Positions 1 to 9,975 of a stretch of DNA of 64,000 nucleotides are shown in pieces (the first letter of the stretch is position 1; every line of letters begins with the position of its first letter). The position numbers and the translations under genes were made by a program. This stretch comes from Ruminococcus flavefaciens (GTDB taxonomy: Bacteria > Bacillota > Clostridia > Oscillospirales > Ruminococcaceae), in the NCBI RefSeq assembly GCF_900116855.1, contig NZ_UETD01000010.1:141063-205062 (forward strand), written 5' to 3'. The notes under the pieces are model-generated. The model saw only the letters and a list, made by a program, of their open reading frames with translations. It was not told the DNA's origin and did not search any database.

Positions 1-1015
1 GCGGTGCAGTAACTGTTGTGGTGGTAGTTGTTGAGGTCGTTGTGGTAGTAGTGGTAGTCGTTGTTGAAGTCGTGGTAGTGATAACGGGTCTTTCTGTTAT
101 GGGAGCCATGCTTGGAGGAGTATCGCCCCACCAGTCCCAGCGGTCGGGAGTACGGTATTTGTTTATAGCTTCACCGTTTGCAGATGTCCATGTGAACACG
201 TTATCATAGAGGTGTCCCTCATAGTAGTAGAACTGTGCCATAGTGCAGATCTCATCGGCGTAGGTGGCATAAGCGCCGTCGTCCTCAGCCATATTGCACC
301 ATCCTGTGTTGAAGCCCTTGAGGCTGTTCCTTACTACCTGATAGTCGGTCATGCCCTGCTCGTTCATGCATATCTCGGCGAAGTGGAGTATCTTTCTGAT
401 ACCCATATGGTTTGAGATTATGCAGTCATAAAAGTTCTGCGGGGTAAATGAATACTGGAACATCTCGGGAACATTGTCCTCGGGCATGAACTTGGGGTCG
501 CAGTCCGCAAAGGCAGTAACTGCGGTCTGCAATGTGCCGTATGCATGGGCAGAGTTCACACCCCAGCCGTCCTCGTATGCGGTCTCATGGTCGGAGCCTA
601 TCTTACCCTCACCGAGAGTTGACTCTCTTGAACCGAGACCGAGGAACAGCGCATACATCTTCTCACGGTCGGGCTGACCGAGACGGGTGGAGATAAGGTC
701 CCAGTGCTCGTCTATCTCCTTATAGAGAGCGTACTTTACCTCCTGAACGGTCATTTTGTGGTTGATAGCGCGTATCTCCTCAGCTGATGCGTCTGCGGGA
801 GTATTTCTCTCGCCGAAGTTCAGGGGATTTCCCACGCCCTCTGCCTGAACGTCCCGTGAAGTATCGTGGAGAGGCTCACAGGTGGTTCCTGCGAAGCACC
901 ACTCCTCAGCGGAAGCATTGAGAGCAGTATCGCTTTTTCCTGTGACTGTGGGAGCGTATGCGGAGAAGCACAGTGCCGCAGCCGCAGCAGCGCCTATTAT
1001 TCTTTTGAGTATCAT
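1..1015 (-). CDS. secreted protein, lysozyme-like, Thr-rich C-terminus (partial)
   Basis: Starts at 1015 and runs off the left edge, so about 338 residues are visible and the C-terminus is missing. Residues 1-21 form a signal peptide (basic start, Ala-rich core, AYA cleavage site). The body carries RESTLG near residue 130 and HAYGTLQT near 157. These resemble the catalytic-Glu motif and the G-x-x-Q motif of lysozyme-fold transglycosylases (SLT type), so a peptidoglycan- or glycan-cleaving role is inferred, not proven. From about residue 305 the chain becomes a Pro/Thr-rich linker with long Thr runs. In cellulosome-forming Ruminococcus such linkers usually precede a dockerin or another module, which would lie outside the window. 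It could instead be an uncharacterised dockerin protein with no hydrolase activity. Confidence 0.6.
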   Translation of the reverse strand, partial: MILKRIIGAAAAAALCFSAYAPTVTGKSDTALNASAEEWCFAGTTCEPLHDTSRDVQAEGVGNPLNFGERNTPADASAEEIRAINHKMTVQEVKYALYKEIDEHWDLISTRLGQPDREKMYALFLGLGSRESTLGEGKIGSDHETAYEDGWGVNSAHAYGTLQTAVTAFADCDPKFMPEDNVPEMFQYSFTPQNFYDCIISNHMGIRKILHFAEICMNEQGMTDYQVVRNSLKGFNTGWCNMAEDDGAYATYADEICTMAQFYYYEGHLYDNVFTWTSANGEAINKYRTPDRWDWWGDTPPSMAPITERPVITTTTSTTTTTTTTTTSTTTTTTVTAP

Positions 1016-1025
1016 AGATATCACC

Positions 1026-1367
1026 TCAGAAGTTAGAACCGTTCCAGCCCCAGTCGTTGGTACCGGTGTACTTGACGTAGATACGGTCTGACGGAACGCC
1101 TATGTTGTCGGTAAGAATGCCTGTGATGTGGCTTGTGAGAGTGGTGAGCGCATTTGAAGAAGCGCTTCCGAAGATGGACACCTCCACCATAGCGGCAGGA
1201 GCGTCCTCGCCCTTGAACCACAGGTCGTACTCGGGCTCGATGCCCACCATGAGCCAGCCCTCGGACTTGCCGGGGATAGCAGTGATAGCTCTGCCCAGAG
1301 CGGATTTGATACTTGTTTTCTGCTCGTTTGAAACAGAGACATTGGTCTTGACGTTGATGAATGGCAT
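1026..1367 (-). CDS. MIF/4-oxalocrotonate tautomerase superfamily protein
   Basis: 113 residues, starting MPFINVKTNV. Pro2 becomes the N-terminal catalytic base of the tautomerase superfamily once Met is removed. The length and the ending (IYVKY near residue 97, then NDWGWNG) fit the macrophage migration inhibitory factor group better than the roughly 60-residue 4-OT group. The start is fixed by GGAGG eight bases upstream and by the need for Pro at position 2; a longer reading frame upstream overlaps the neighbouring gene and lacks a Shine-Dalgarno. It is predicted to be a cytoplasmic trimer with phenylpyruvate or dopachrome tautomerase-like chemistry; the physiological substrate in bacteria is unknown. 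It lies 32 bases downstream of the PLP enzyme gene and is probably co-transcribed with it. Confidence 0.85.
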   Translation of the reverse strand: MPFINVKTNVSVSNEQKTSIKSALGRAITAIPGKSEGWLMVGIEPEYDLWFKGEDAPAAMVEVSIFGSASSNALTTLTSHITGILTDNIGVPSDRIYVKYTGTNDWGWNGSNF

Positions 1368-1399
1368 AATGATTACCTCCTCATTGTAATTTTTCGTTT

Positions 1400-2680
1400 T
1401 TATATATTTATGAGTCCTTCCGACAGCATTTCCTGTGCCGCCAGCATTACGCCCAGTTTGCCGCTGGTGTAGGTAATGCCGCCCTGCATCCATACAGCAT
1501 AGGGCTCGCGGAGGGGAGCGTCTGCGGAGAGCTCAATAGATGCGCCGTTGGTGAAAGCGCCTGCCGCCATGATGACCTGACTTGAATAACCGGGCATATC
1601 CCACGGCTCGGGAGTTACGAAAGAGTCCACGGGAGCGCCCTTCTGAATGCCGCGGCAGAAAGCGCAGAGGTGCTCCTCGTCGCCCAGCTTTACGGCGGTG
1701 ATGATGTCGCCTCTGGGGTCGTCCTTTCGGGGAGAACACTCAAAGCCGAGGAGCGTGAACAGCTCGCTGGCAAAGGTGCAGGTCTTGATGGCATTGGCAA
1801 CTACATCGGGAGCGAAGAATATACCCAGAAGCATCTCGCGGTTCATTCCGAGAGTGCAGCCGACTTCCTTGCCCATGCCTACGCAGGTGAGGCGATAGGA
1901 GCACAGCTCTACAAGGTCGGCTCTGCCTGCGATATAGCCGCCTGTGCGGGCGATACCTCCGCCTGCGTTCTTGATGAGCGAGCCGATGATGACATCAGCG
2001 CCTACTGCTGTGGGCTCTCTGTCCTCAACGAACTCGCCGTAGCAGTTGTCCACCATGATAATAACGTCGGGGTTGCCCTTCTTGGCAGCCTTTACCATTT
2101 TTTCGATATCGGCGATGGTGAAGGCTCCGCGGAGTGAATATCCCCTTGAACGCTGGATATAAGCCACCTTGGCGCCCTTTACGGCTTCGGTGATGCCATC
2201 GAGGTCGGGAGTGCCGTCCGGGTTAAGGTCCACCTGACCGTACTCCACGCCGTAGTCCATAAGGGAGCCGTTGCCCTTTTCACCGCTGATGCCGATTACT
2301 TCCTCAAGTGTGTCATAGGGCTTGCCCGTAACGGAAACTATCTTGTCGCCTGTTCTGAGTACGCCGAAAAGGGCAACAGACAGGGCGTGAGTGCCCGAAA
2401 CGAAGTTGAAGCGCACCAGAGCGTCCTCAGCGCCGAGAGCCTGAGCGAATACCTTGTCGATGACCTCGCGTCCCATGTCTCCGTAGCCGTAGCCTGTTGA
2501 GCCGTAGAAGCAAGGCTCGCTGACCTTGTTGTCGGAGAAGGCTTTGAGCACCTTAGCACCGCAGTACTCGGCGTTTGCGTCTATTCTTGCGAAGGCTTCC
2601 GCGCAGTTTTTCTCAGCCTGAGCGGCAAGCTCCGAGAGCTTTTCATTGAATCCGTATAATTCATTTATCTTACTGTTCAT
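1400..2680 (-). CDS. methionine gamma-lyase family PLP enzyme (aluminium-resistance type)
   Basis: 426 residues, a fold-type I PLP-dependent enzyme of the COG4100 group annotated as cystathionine beta-lyase family protein involved in aluminium resistance. Visible signs are the FYGSTGYGYGDMGRE segment near residue 58, the cofactor-stacking FVSGTHAL region near 92, IIMVDNCYGE near 205, and the probable Schiff-base lysine in GSLIKNAGGGIA near 235. The length matches the family. The reaction is probably C-S lyase chemistry on a sulfur amino acid, but the aluminium link is only a family label. The start is preceded by AAGAAAGG. It is the first gene of a two-gene unit with the MIF-like gene; upstream lies a 179-bp repeat. 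Confidence 0.82.
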   Translation of the reverse strand: MNSKINELYGFNEKLSELAAQAEKNCAEAFARIDANAEYCGAKVLKAFSDNKVSEPCFYGSTGYGYGDMGREVIDKVFAQALGAEDALVRFNFVSGTHALSVALFGVLRTGDKIVSVTGKPYDTLEEVIGISGEKGNGSLMDYGVEYGQVDLNPDGTPDLDGITEAVKGAKVAYIQRSRGYSLRGAFTIADIEKMVKAAKKGNPDVIIMVDNCYGEFVEDREPTAVGADVIIGSLIKNAGGGIARTGGYIAGRADLVELCSYRLTCVGMGKEVGCTLGMNREMLLGIFFAPDVVANAIKTCTFASELFTLLGFECSPRKDDPRGDIITAVKLGDEEHLCAFCRGIQKGAPVDSFVTPEPWDMPGYSSQVIMAAGAFTNGASIELSADAPLREPYAVWMQGGITYTSGKLGVMLAAQEMLSEGLINI

Positions 2681-2697
2681 TGGTTATCCTTTCTTGT

Positions 2698-2876
2698 AAA
2701 TCAAAATTTAGCTTTGCTAAATTTTGATTTGAGTTTAGAGTTGAGAGTTTAGAGTTGAAAGTTGTGGAGTCGCCTGCGGCGACAATATTTAAATATTGTG
2801 AGCGAAGCGAACACATTAACTCTCAACTTTCAACTTTCAACTTTCAACTTAGCGCATACGCGCTAAATTATGATTT
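2698..2876 (+). repeat. 179-bp modular palindromic repeat, copy 1
   Basis: Starts with a 33-bp near-perfect palindrome (2698-2730). It continues with GAGTTTAGAGTTGAGAG-type runs, a GTCGCC-tgc-GGCGAC hairpin (2769-2783), an AATATTTAAATATT palindrome, and the inverse runs (CTCAACTTTCAACTTTC), and closes with a TAGCGCATACGCGCTA palindrome. The same 179-bp element is at 45078-45256 in the same orientation, and a 150-bp copy lacking the first palindrome is inverted at 15451-15600. No coding capacity. It sits between the upstream ends of a minus-strand gene and the 3' end of hflX. Confidence 0.9.
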
Positions 2877-2940
2877 GTATGTACACTTAGATTATATCGC
2901 TTTTAAAAGCCGATGTCAACGCATTTTCGCTGAAAGCGGC

Positions 2941-4188
2941 TCAGACGGAGTAATTCTCTGCCTCCTTTATGAGCTTTACGTCCACAAGGGCGTCCAGCAG
3001 AGTGCCGTTCTCGGCGTACTCCTCGGAGAAAATCTTGCCCTCCTGACGTATCCTTCCGATGAAAGCTCCCTTGTCGTAGGGAACGAGGAGCTTCATGCGC
3101 TTGGCAGTCTCGGGCAGGTTCTTCACGATACACTCCAGCAGCCTGTCAAAGCCTGTGCGCTCCTTTGCGCTTATCATAACAGTGTTGTCGTCCTCGAACA
3201 CCGTATCAGTAAAGGGAGCGGCGTCCGCCTTATTCATGACATAGATACGGGGGATGCCCTCGCAGCCCAGCTCGCTGAGCAGCTTGTCTGTGACCTCCGC
3301 CTGCTCCTTTATTTCGGGGGAGGAGAGGTCCTGCACGTTGAGGATAAGATCCGCAGCCGCAGCCTCCTCCAGTGTGGACTTGAACGCCTCCACCAGATTG
3401 TGGGGCAGCCGCCTTATAAGACCGACTGTGTCCACCAGCATGACGCTTCTTCCGTCGGGGAGCTCAATTGCGCGTGAGGTGATATCCAGTGTGGCAAAGA
3501 GCTTGTTCTCCGCCAGTACACCTGCGTCGGTTAGAGCATTGAGCAGGGTGGACTTGCCGACGTTTGTATAGCCCACGATAGCCGCGCAGAGTACGCCGTC
3601 CTTTTTGCGGCGTGAGCGTGAGAAGCTTCTGTGCTTTTTCAGCTCCTCCAGCTCCGCTTCGAGGTAGCTTATACGCTTGCGGATGTGGCGCTTGTCGGTC
3701 TCCAGCTTCGTTTCACCGGGACCTCTTGTGCCGATACCGCCGCCCAGTCGGGAAAGCGCCGTGCCCATGCCCGTAAGGCGGGGGAGACGGTACTTCTGCT
3801 GTGCAAGCTCCACCTGCAATTTACCCTCCTTTGTCCTTGCGCGCTGAGCGAAGATGTCCAGTATGAGGGTGGTCCTGTCGATGACGCGGACGTCCAGTAT
3901 CTGCTCGATATTTCGCACCTGAACGCCTGTCAGCTCGTGGTCGAAGATGACCAGCTCCGCCTCAAGGGCGTCCAGCTGCTCCTTCAGCTCCTCCAGTCTG
4001 CCTGCGCCCATGCAGGTGGCAGGGTCATAGGCGGGACGCTTTTGTATGATGGTGCCCACCACTTCGGCGTTTGCCGTATCAGCCAGCTCTGCCAGCTCGT
4101 TTATAGAGACCTCCGCGTCGAATTCTCCCGTGTCCACACAGGCGAGGACCGCTTTTACGGGGAGGTCTTCCGTTTTGTTCTCGTACAT
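2941..4188 (-). CDS. hflX: GTPase HflX
   Basis: 415 residues. The N-terminal HflX domain (1-200) contains the family's glycine-rich segment around 146-163 (SRLGGGIGTRGPGE), followed by a basic coiled region. The G domain follows: GYTNVGKST at 206-214 (G1), DTVG at 253-256 (G3) and NKAD at 319-322 (G4). HflX binds the 50S subunit and splits stalled or hibernating 70S ribosomes, notably after heat stress. The C-terminus carries the small tail domain that varies in the family. It is the last gene of an eight-gene minus-strand run, 12 bases after the GIY-YIG gene. Nothing in the sequence suggests loss of function. Confidence 0.95.
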   Translation of the reverse strand: MYENKTEDLPVKAVLACVDTGEFDAEVSINELAELADTANAEVVGTIIQKRPAYDPATCMGAGRLEELKEQLDALEAELVIFDHELTGVQVRNIEQILDVRVIDRTTLILDIFAQRARTKEGKLQVELAQQKYRLPRLTGMGTALSRLGGGIGTRGPGETKLETDKRHIRKRISYLEAELEELKKHRSFSRSRRKKDGVLCAAIVGYTNVGKSTLLNALTDAGVLAENKLFATLDITSRAIELPDGRSVMLVDTVGLIRRLPHNLVEAFKSTLEEAAAADLILNVQDLSSPEIKEQAEVTDKLLSELGCEGIPRIYVMNKADAAPFTDTVFEDDNTVMISAKERTGFDRLLECIVKNLPETAKRMKLLVPYDKGAFIGRIRQEGKIFSEEYAENGTLLDALVDVKLIKEAENYSV

Positions 4189-4200
4189 AGTGACTCCTTA

Positions 4201-4509
4201 TCAAATAGTCTCGCGGCGGTAGAGCTCCGCCATATCGCTGCCGAAAAGCTTGGGGAACAAGTCGTTATCCGCTATGAGAGCCAGCTTCTGCGGTTTTGAC
4301 AGCTGTTTTATGCGGTATTCCAGCTTTGAGGCTATGCTGCGGTTCTCGCAGCTCCATAAAGCTTCGAGGGCGACAGCTTTATGTGACCTCGTGAAGCGGG
4401 CGCATTTTTCGGTCCTGCCGAAATGCTCGTCCATACGTCGTCCGACATCGGTAGTGATGCCTGTATAAAGCAGGTCTCCCTCGCATTTTAAGATATAGAT
4501 GTAATACAT
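4201..4509 (-). CDS. GIY-YIG nuclease superfamily protein (UPF0213/YhbQ type)
   Basis: 102 residues. It begins MYYIYILKCEGDLLYTGITTD, which holds the diagnostic YIYILxC...LYxGxT pattern (GIY-YIG variant) of the single-domain UPF0213 group. Arg near 24 and Glu near 63 occupy the usual catalytic positions. The role of these stand-alone domains is not settled; DNA processing or repair is the usual guess. It is spaced 11 bases after the preceding membrane-protein gene and 12 bases before hflX, so it is probably translated from the same mRNA. Confidence 0.85.
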   Translation of the reverse strand: MYYIYILKCEGDLLYTGITTDVGRRMDEHFGRTEKCARFTRSHKAVALEALWSCENRSIASKLEYRIKQLSKPQKLALIADNDLFPKLFGSDMAELYRRETI

Positions 4510-4520
4510 ATTTGTGTCTA

Positions 4521-6908
4521 TCAGGTCCAGAAGGCGAACAGACGCTGTATCTCAAAGGACATCTCGGGGAAGTCCTTGTAGAAGTAATCGTATCTGAACA
4601 TCTGGTTGAACTCCTGAACTCCTCCAACTACGAGAGCCCACATCATGGCGAACCACATGAAGCCGTTTGCCAGTTTTTTCTTTGTGGGGTCGCTGATCTT
4701 GCCGTAGAGGAAGAAGAATACTGCGAATGCTCCGAGGAGCGACTGCCACGCGATATCGCTCATATAACGTGAAGCGTAGCCGCTCTCCCAGACGGAAGCA
4801 ACTATTACAAAGGGGATGATGACACAGGGCAGACCTACACAGACTGCCTTTCTGAGCTTGTTTCTCCTGCCTCGTATCAGCTTGAGAGCCTTGCCGGAGA
4901 ACAGGTATGCGAACATTGGCAGGGCAATGAAGAATATGCCCGAGGTATTGCCCGTGCAGACGTCGTCGGAGTAGAAGTAGCCGCCATTGTTGAGATACTG
5001 GAAGTCGGTCTTTACTCCGGGGGCGCCCGGAACGAAAATGGGCGGATTGAAGAAGTAGTTGTATATAGCCACCAGTGACAGACGTGGGTGGAACTGTGTC
5101 CTTGTGAAGTCATTGATGGTCAGCGAGTACTGTATGCCGAATTCAAAGGGATTGCCGAAGCGGTCGTAGTTGTACCACATCTGCACAAGTCCTATGCAGA
5201 CCATGGGGAGCATTGCACAGAGGAGGTATCTCACGCCTGCGGCATTGAAAAGCTTTGACTTTTTGTCAGCCTTGCCGTCGGAAGCCGCTTTTGGCAGTGC
5301 CATGAACAGTAAAACTGCTGCGGCTATGCAGTACAGCACCAGAGTCGGTCTGCTGAGCACGGCAATGGCGAAAAGAGTTGAGGCGATGGCTGTTCTGGGG
5401 AGGGATATCTTCTTGTCACCTATGATGTTGGCGGAGAAGAAGAAGTACACAGCCCATGTCAGCACGGCAAAGCCTGCGGAAAGGGCTATCTCGTAGAACT
5501 CGGGGCGTCCCACGCTGAACCATATTCCGCTTGTGATATGGATGATGATTAGTCCTGCTATAACGTGTCCTGCGGGAGCTTTTGGGAAAAGCTTCTTTAT
5601 GAACTCCATGTAGAGCTTGGTGAGACCTATGATACCGATGAGCGCGAACAGCATTACCGCCATGGATTCGGGGAAGTAATATCCGGTTATGAGGTGATAC
5701 GGCAGGAATACCAACACAACGGGAGCTATGCCGTAATAGCTGTAATAGTTGCCCTCATAGTAAACGTGGTCCCAGCTGTATGAGATGCCCTTGCTGTTGA
5801 GCAGGTCCGTGGAGTAGGGGTTAAATGAGACATTGAGCTCGGCTGACGGCTTTTCGAGGAGACTGGTGCTTCCGCTCTCGAAGGCGTCAACAAGCTCCTG
5901 AGTCATCTGGTCGCCCGAATCGCATTTCATGATATCGATGATAGAGTAGTTGTCAAGCTTTGCAAAGGTGGTGAGTATGACCGCAAGGCAGATGAGGTCG
6001 GTGATGAATATGGCTGCTGTACGGCAGACGTTCTTGCTCTTGGAATAGCTTTTCTGCATGGTCTTGCTGTGCATGAGCAGGTGCCAGAAGGTCATTCCGA
6101 AGATGATGAGGAAAACTCTTATCCATGATATGCTCATGGGTATCTGTTTGTTGAAGCTGATGCCCTTTATGTATACTGTTCCGTCGTTTTCGGGGGTGAT
6201 CGTGAGTTTAAGGCTGCTCACCTTGCCTGACAGGTGGAGCTGTGTGTAGTGAGAATGGGGCTTTCCTTTGATAAGTATTCCCTCGGCAACATAATCACGG
6301 TAATTGACAGTATTTGTCTCGTCCATGGAGTCTATCTTCAGAATGGCAGATTTCGAGCCTTTTTCAAAGCCGATATCTACGAATACATCGGCTATCTCCT
6401 CGTCCATGCCGTCAAAGGTGAAGGTGGAGACATGGGACTTTGTAACGGTGATATCGTTTGTGACGGGGCGAAGCTCAGCGCTGCCGCTCTTTGCAAATTC
6501 CTCGGCGGTGAAGTCCATCTGACCGTAGCTTCCGAGCCAGAGACGGTAGGTGGGGATATTGAATATCGTAGCCTCGAGGACTGCTGCAATGAGGACAGCC
6601 TTTACAAGGGCAGCTGCCGCATGGTATCTGCGCTTTTTGTTGAGGGTACAGACCAGCATTGAAAAGGCTGCCGCACCTCCGAGAAGGACATAGGCGCCCT
6701 TATAGACCTGAGGGCGGATAAGTCCGAAGGCTTCCGCAGCGGCAATGAAAGCCAGAAGCACAGCAGCTCCTCTTGAGAGGGCGCGTATGCTTTTCAGCTT
6801 TTTATTGTCTGATTCCTCGCGCCTGATATCGCATTTTATTTCGTGAAGGGAAACCGCGGTCACAGTGCCGGAGACCGCAAGTAATAACAAAAACAGGAAA
6901 GTACTCAT
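4521..6908 (-). CDS. large polytopic membrane protein, function unknown
   Basis: 795 residues. It opens with a hydrophobic helix (1-20) and further helices to about 125. A mostly polar beta-rich segment (about 130-260) follows, probably extracytoplasmic, then about ten hydrophobic helices from 265 to the end. This layout, with aromatic motifs in loops such as GRPEFYEIAL, resembles GT-C glycosyltransferases and related envelope polymer enzymes. I cannot identify the family and do not see a convincing DxD-type motif placement. It sits between tgt (21 bases) and the GIY-YIG gene (11 bases), so it is probably co-transcribed with them. A role in glycan or lipid-linked sugar transfer is inference only. 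Confidence 0.6.
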   Translation of the reverse strand: MSTFLFLLLLAVSGTVTAVSLHEIKCDIRREESDNKKLKSIRALSRGAAVLLAFIAAAEAFGLIRPQVYKGAYVLLGGAAAFSMLVCTLNKKRRYHAAAALVKAVLIAAVLEATIFNIPTYRLWLGSYGQMDFTAEEFAKSGSAELRPVTNDITVTKSHVSTFTFDGMDEEIADVFVDIGFEKGSKSAILKIDSMDETNTVNYRDYVAEGILIKGKPHSHYTQLHLSGKVSSLKLTITPENDGTVYIKGISFNKQIPMSISWIRVFLIIFGMTFWHLLMHSKTMQKSYSKSKNVCRTAAIFITDLICLAVILTTFAKLDNYSIIDIMKCDSGDQMTQELVDAFESGSTSLLEKPSAELNVSFNPYSTDLLNSKGISYSWDHVYYEGNYYSYYGIAPVVLVFLPYHLITGYYFPESMAVMLFALIGIIGLTKLYMEFIKKLFPKAPAGHVIAGLIIIHITSGIWFSVGRPEFYEIALSAGFAVLTWAVYFFFSANIIGDKKISLPRTAIASTLFAIAVLSRPTLVLYCIAAAVLLFMALPKAASDGKADKKSKLFNAAGVRYLLCAMLPMVCIGLVQMWYNYDRFGNPFEFGIQYSLTINDFTRTQFHPRLSLVAIYNYFFNPPIFVPGAPGVKTDFQYLNNGGYFYSDDVCTGNTSGIFFIALPMFAYLFSGKALKLIRGRRNKLRKAVCVGLPCVIIPFVIVASVWESGYASRYMSDIAWQSLLGAFAVFFFLYGKISDPTKKKLANGFMWFAMMWALVVGGVQEFNQMFRYDYFYKDFPEMSFEIQRLFAFWT

Positions 6909-6929
6909 AAAAACTCCGTAAATATTTAT

Positions 6930-8081
<1,152 letters not shown>

Positions 8082-8131
8082 TTATCACTGTGTATCGCTT
8101 ACAGTGACGCCGCAGAGGCGCTCCCTCTTTG

Positions 8132-8509
8132 TCAGTCAAGGTCAAAGGGGCGGCTCTGGTCGGGAGTCCTGCTTTCCTCACGGCCGTAGAAGCCGATGAG
8201 TTCTCCGCTGCCGTTTCTGATGGCGAGGATATACATATCCAGGTTCTTTTTATTGTCATGGAAAGCAAAGACGCGGTTGTTGTCCCTGCCCTCCTTGAAC
8301 CATTCCACGGACATACGCACCATGCTCATGAGCTCCTCGTTCATGAAGCTCTCAAGGAGCTTGCCCTGCATATTGTGTCCCGATTTGTAGTAATCAATAG
8401 CGGCTGGGTTGAGATAGATTATCCTGTAATCCATATTGCAGATGACGATCGGTCCCTCCTCCGAATCGACGATCCCCTTAAAAAAATCAGTTAATTCTAA
8501 TTCCGTCAT
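8132..8509 (-). CDS. stand-alone PAS domain protein
   Basis: 125 residues consisting almost entirely of one PAS fold: a short N-terminal helix, then GPIVICNMDYRIIYLNPAA near 19-37 (the classic PAS core), and a C-terminal beta segment near 85-110 (MYILAIRNGSGELIGFYG). No output domain is fused. It pairs with the next gene, a close paralogue, 15 bases away. Such free PAS proteins act as small-molecule or redox sensors that must signal through a partner; neither ligand nor partner can be read from the sequence. Its position between queA and tgt is unusual. Confidence 0.8.
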   Translation of the reverse strand: MTELELTDFFKGIVDSEEGPIVICNMDYRIIYLNPAAIDYYKSGHNMQGKLLESFMNEELMSMVRMSVEWFKEGRDNNRVFAFHDNKKNLDMYILAIRNGSGELIGFYGREESRTPDQSRPFDLD

Positions 8510-8524
8510 TGTTTTTCTCCTTAT

Positions 8525-8908
8525 TCAGTCAATTGTTGTATAGGGTTCTGCGGTGTCCTTTATACGGGACCTGTGTCTGCTGCAAAAGCCTATAAGCTCT
8601 CCGTTTCCGTTTCTCAGAGCGCACATATATATGTCCTTATCGGAGCGGTTGTCCTGAACTGCAAGAAGGCAGTTATGCTCTCTGTCCTCCTTGAACCACT
8701 CTATGACCATATCCACCTTGCTCTTAGCCTCCTCGTCCATGAAGACCGAAAGAGATCTGCCCACAAGGTCGTTTCCGCCGTAGCTGTCATATGCGCTGAC
8801 TGCGGCAGGGTTCAAGTATATGATCCTGTAGTCAAGATCGCACATTACCAGCGGAAAATCCTCTGTCTCTGCGTAGCTGACGAAAAAATCGGAAATGTCA
8901 GTGTTCAT
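8525..8908 (-). CDS. stand-alone PAS domain protein (paralogue)
   Basis: 127 residues, one PAS domain with the same layout as the adjacent gene: FPLVMCDLDYRIIYLNPAA near 18-36, a WFKEDREHN segment near 70, and a closing strand MCALRNGNGELIGFCSRH. The two proteins share this architecture and several identical stretches (YRIIYLNPAA, EWFKE, RNG-GELIGF), so they arose by tandem duplication. The divergent middle could give different ligands or allow heterodimers. It begins 29 bases after queA, so it is probably under the same promoter. No transmembrane segment or kinase/cyclase output is attached. Confidence 0.8.
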   Translation of the reverse strand: MNTDISDFFVSYAETEDFPLVMCDLDYRIIYLNPAAVSAYDSYGGNDLVGRSLSVFMDEEAKSKVDMVIEWFKEDREHNCLLAVQDNRSDKDIYMCALRNGNGELIGFCSRHRSRIKDTAEPYTTID

Positions 8909-8937
8909 TTGTTCCCCTCATTCCTATAATAAGTAGC

Positions 8938-9975
8938 TCAGAGAATGCACATACTGTCGCCGAAGCTGAAGAAGCGGTAGCGCTCCTCAACAGCGGTCTT
9001 GTAGGCATTCATGGTGTTATCGTATCCCATGAATGCAGAGACCAGCATTATCAGCGTACTTTCGGGAAGATGAAAGTTTGTGATAAGTCCGTCTATGCAC
9101 TTGAACTCATAGGAAGGATAGATGAATATATCCGTATACCCCTCATGTTCGGAAATATCCTTATAGAAAGTCGCCACGCTTTCCAGTGTGCGGCAGGTGG
9201 TGGTGCCCACTGCGATGACTCTGCCGCCATTGCGCTTGGTCTCGTTGATGAGATCGGCAGTCTCCTGCGGCAGGAAGTAGTGCTCGCTGTGCATTTTGTG
9301 GTCAAGCACGTTATCCTCCTTGACGGGGCGGAAGGTACCCAGACCCACATGGAGAGTTACAAAGGCGGTCTTTATGCCCCGTGAGCGCAGGTCGTCCAGC
9401 ATTTCGGGCGTGAAGTGCAGACCTGCCGTGGGAGCCGCAGCGGAGCCCAGCTCCTTTGAGTAGACCGTCTGATAGCGCTCGCGGTTCTCCAGCTTTTCCT
9501 TTATGTAAGGAGGGAGGGGCATCTGACCCACATCTTCCAGCGCGGTAAAGAAGTTGCCCTCGCACTGAAACTGCACGATACGGTTGCCGTCGTCCTTGAC
9601 CTCGACCACCTTTGCGGTGAGCCTTCCGCCGCCGAATGAGAACTCTGTTCCCACCTTGGCTTTTTTGCCGGGGCGGCAGATTATCTCCCAGAGCTTGTCG
9701 CCCTTCTGCTCAAGAAGCAGGAACTCGATAAATGTGCCGTTTCCTATCTTCTCGCCGTAGAGCCTTGCAGGGATAACACGGGAGTCGTTCATGACCAGCA
9801 GGTCACCTTCTCTGAGGTGGTCGCATAGATTATAGAAGTGGTCGTGGGTGATGGCTCCCGTAGCGCGGTCAACGCACATCATGCGTGAGGCATTTCGCGG
9901 CTCTATGGGAGTCTGCGCGATGAGCTCCTCGGGAAGCTCGTAATAGAAGTCGGATTTCAGTAATTCCAATTTCAT
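8938..9975 (-). CDS. queA: S-adenosylmethionine:tRNA ribosyltransferase-isomerase
   Basis: 345 residues, the family length. It transfers and isomerises the ribose of SAM onto preQ1-34 in tRNA to give epoxyqueuosine. Typical stretches are visible: [17 protein letters not shown] near 58-74, PLPPYIKE near 150, [10 protein letters not shown] near 178, [10 protein letters not shown] near 206 and [11 protein letters not shown] near 297. The start is [21 protein letters not shown] at 9975, because the reading frame extends further upstream only as a spurious overlap. The ATG overlaps the stop of the DNA-alkylation-repair gene by four bases (ATGA), indicating translational coupling. Confidence 0.96.
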   Translation of the reverse strand: MKLELLKSDFYYELPEELIAQTPIEPRNASRMMCVDRATGAITHDHFYNLCDHLREGDLLVMNDSRVIPARLYGEKIGNGTFIEFLLLEQKGDKLWEIICRPGKKAKVGTEFSFGGGRLTAKVVEVKDDGNRIVQFQCEGNFFTALEDVGQMPLPPYIKEKLENRERYQTVYSKELGSAAAPTAGLHFTPEMLDDLRSRGIKTAFVTLHVGLGTFRPVKEDNVLDHKMHSEHYFLPQETADLINETKRNGGRVIAVGTTTCRTLESVATFYKDISEHEGYTDIFIYPSYEFKCIDGLITNFHLPESTLIMLVSAFMGYDNTMNAYKTAVEERYRFFSFGDSMCIL

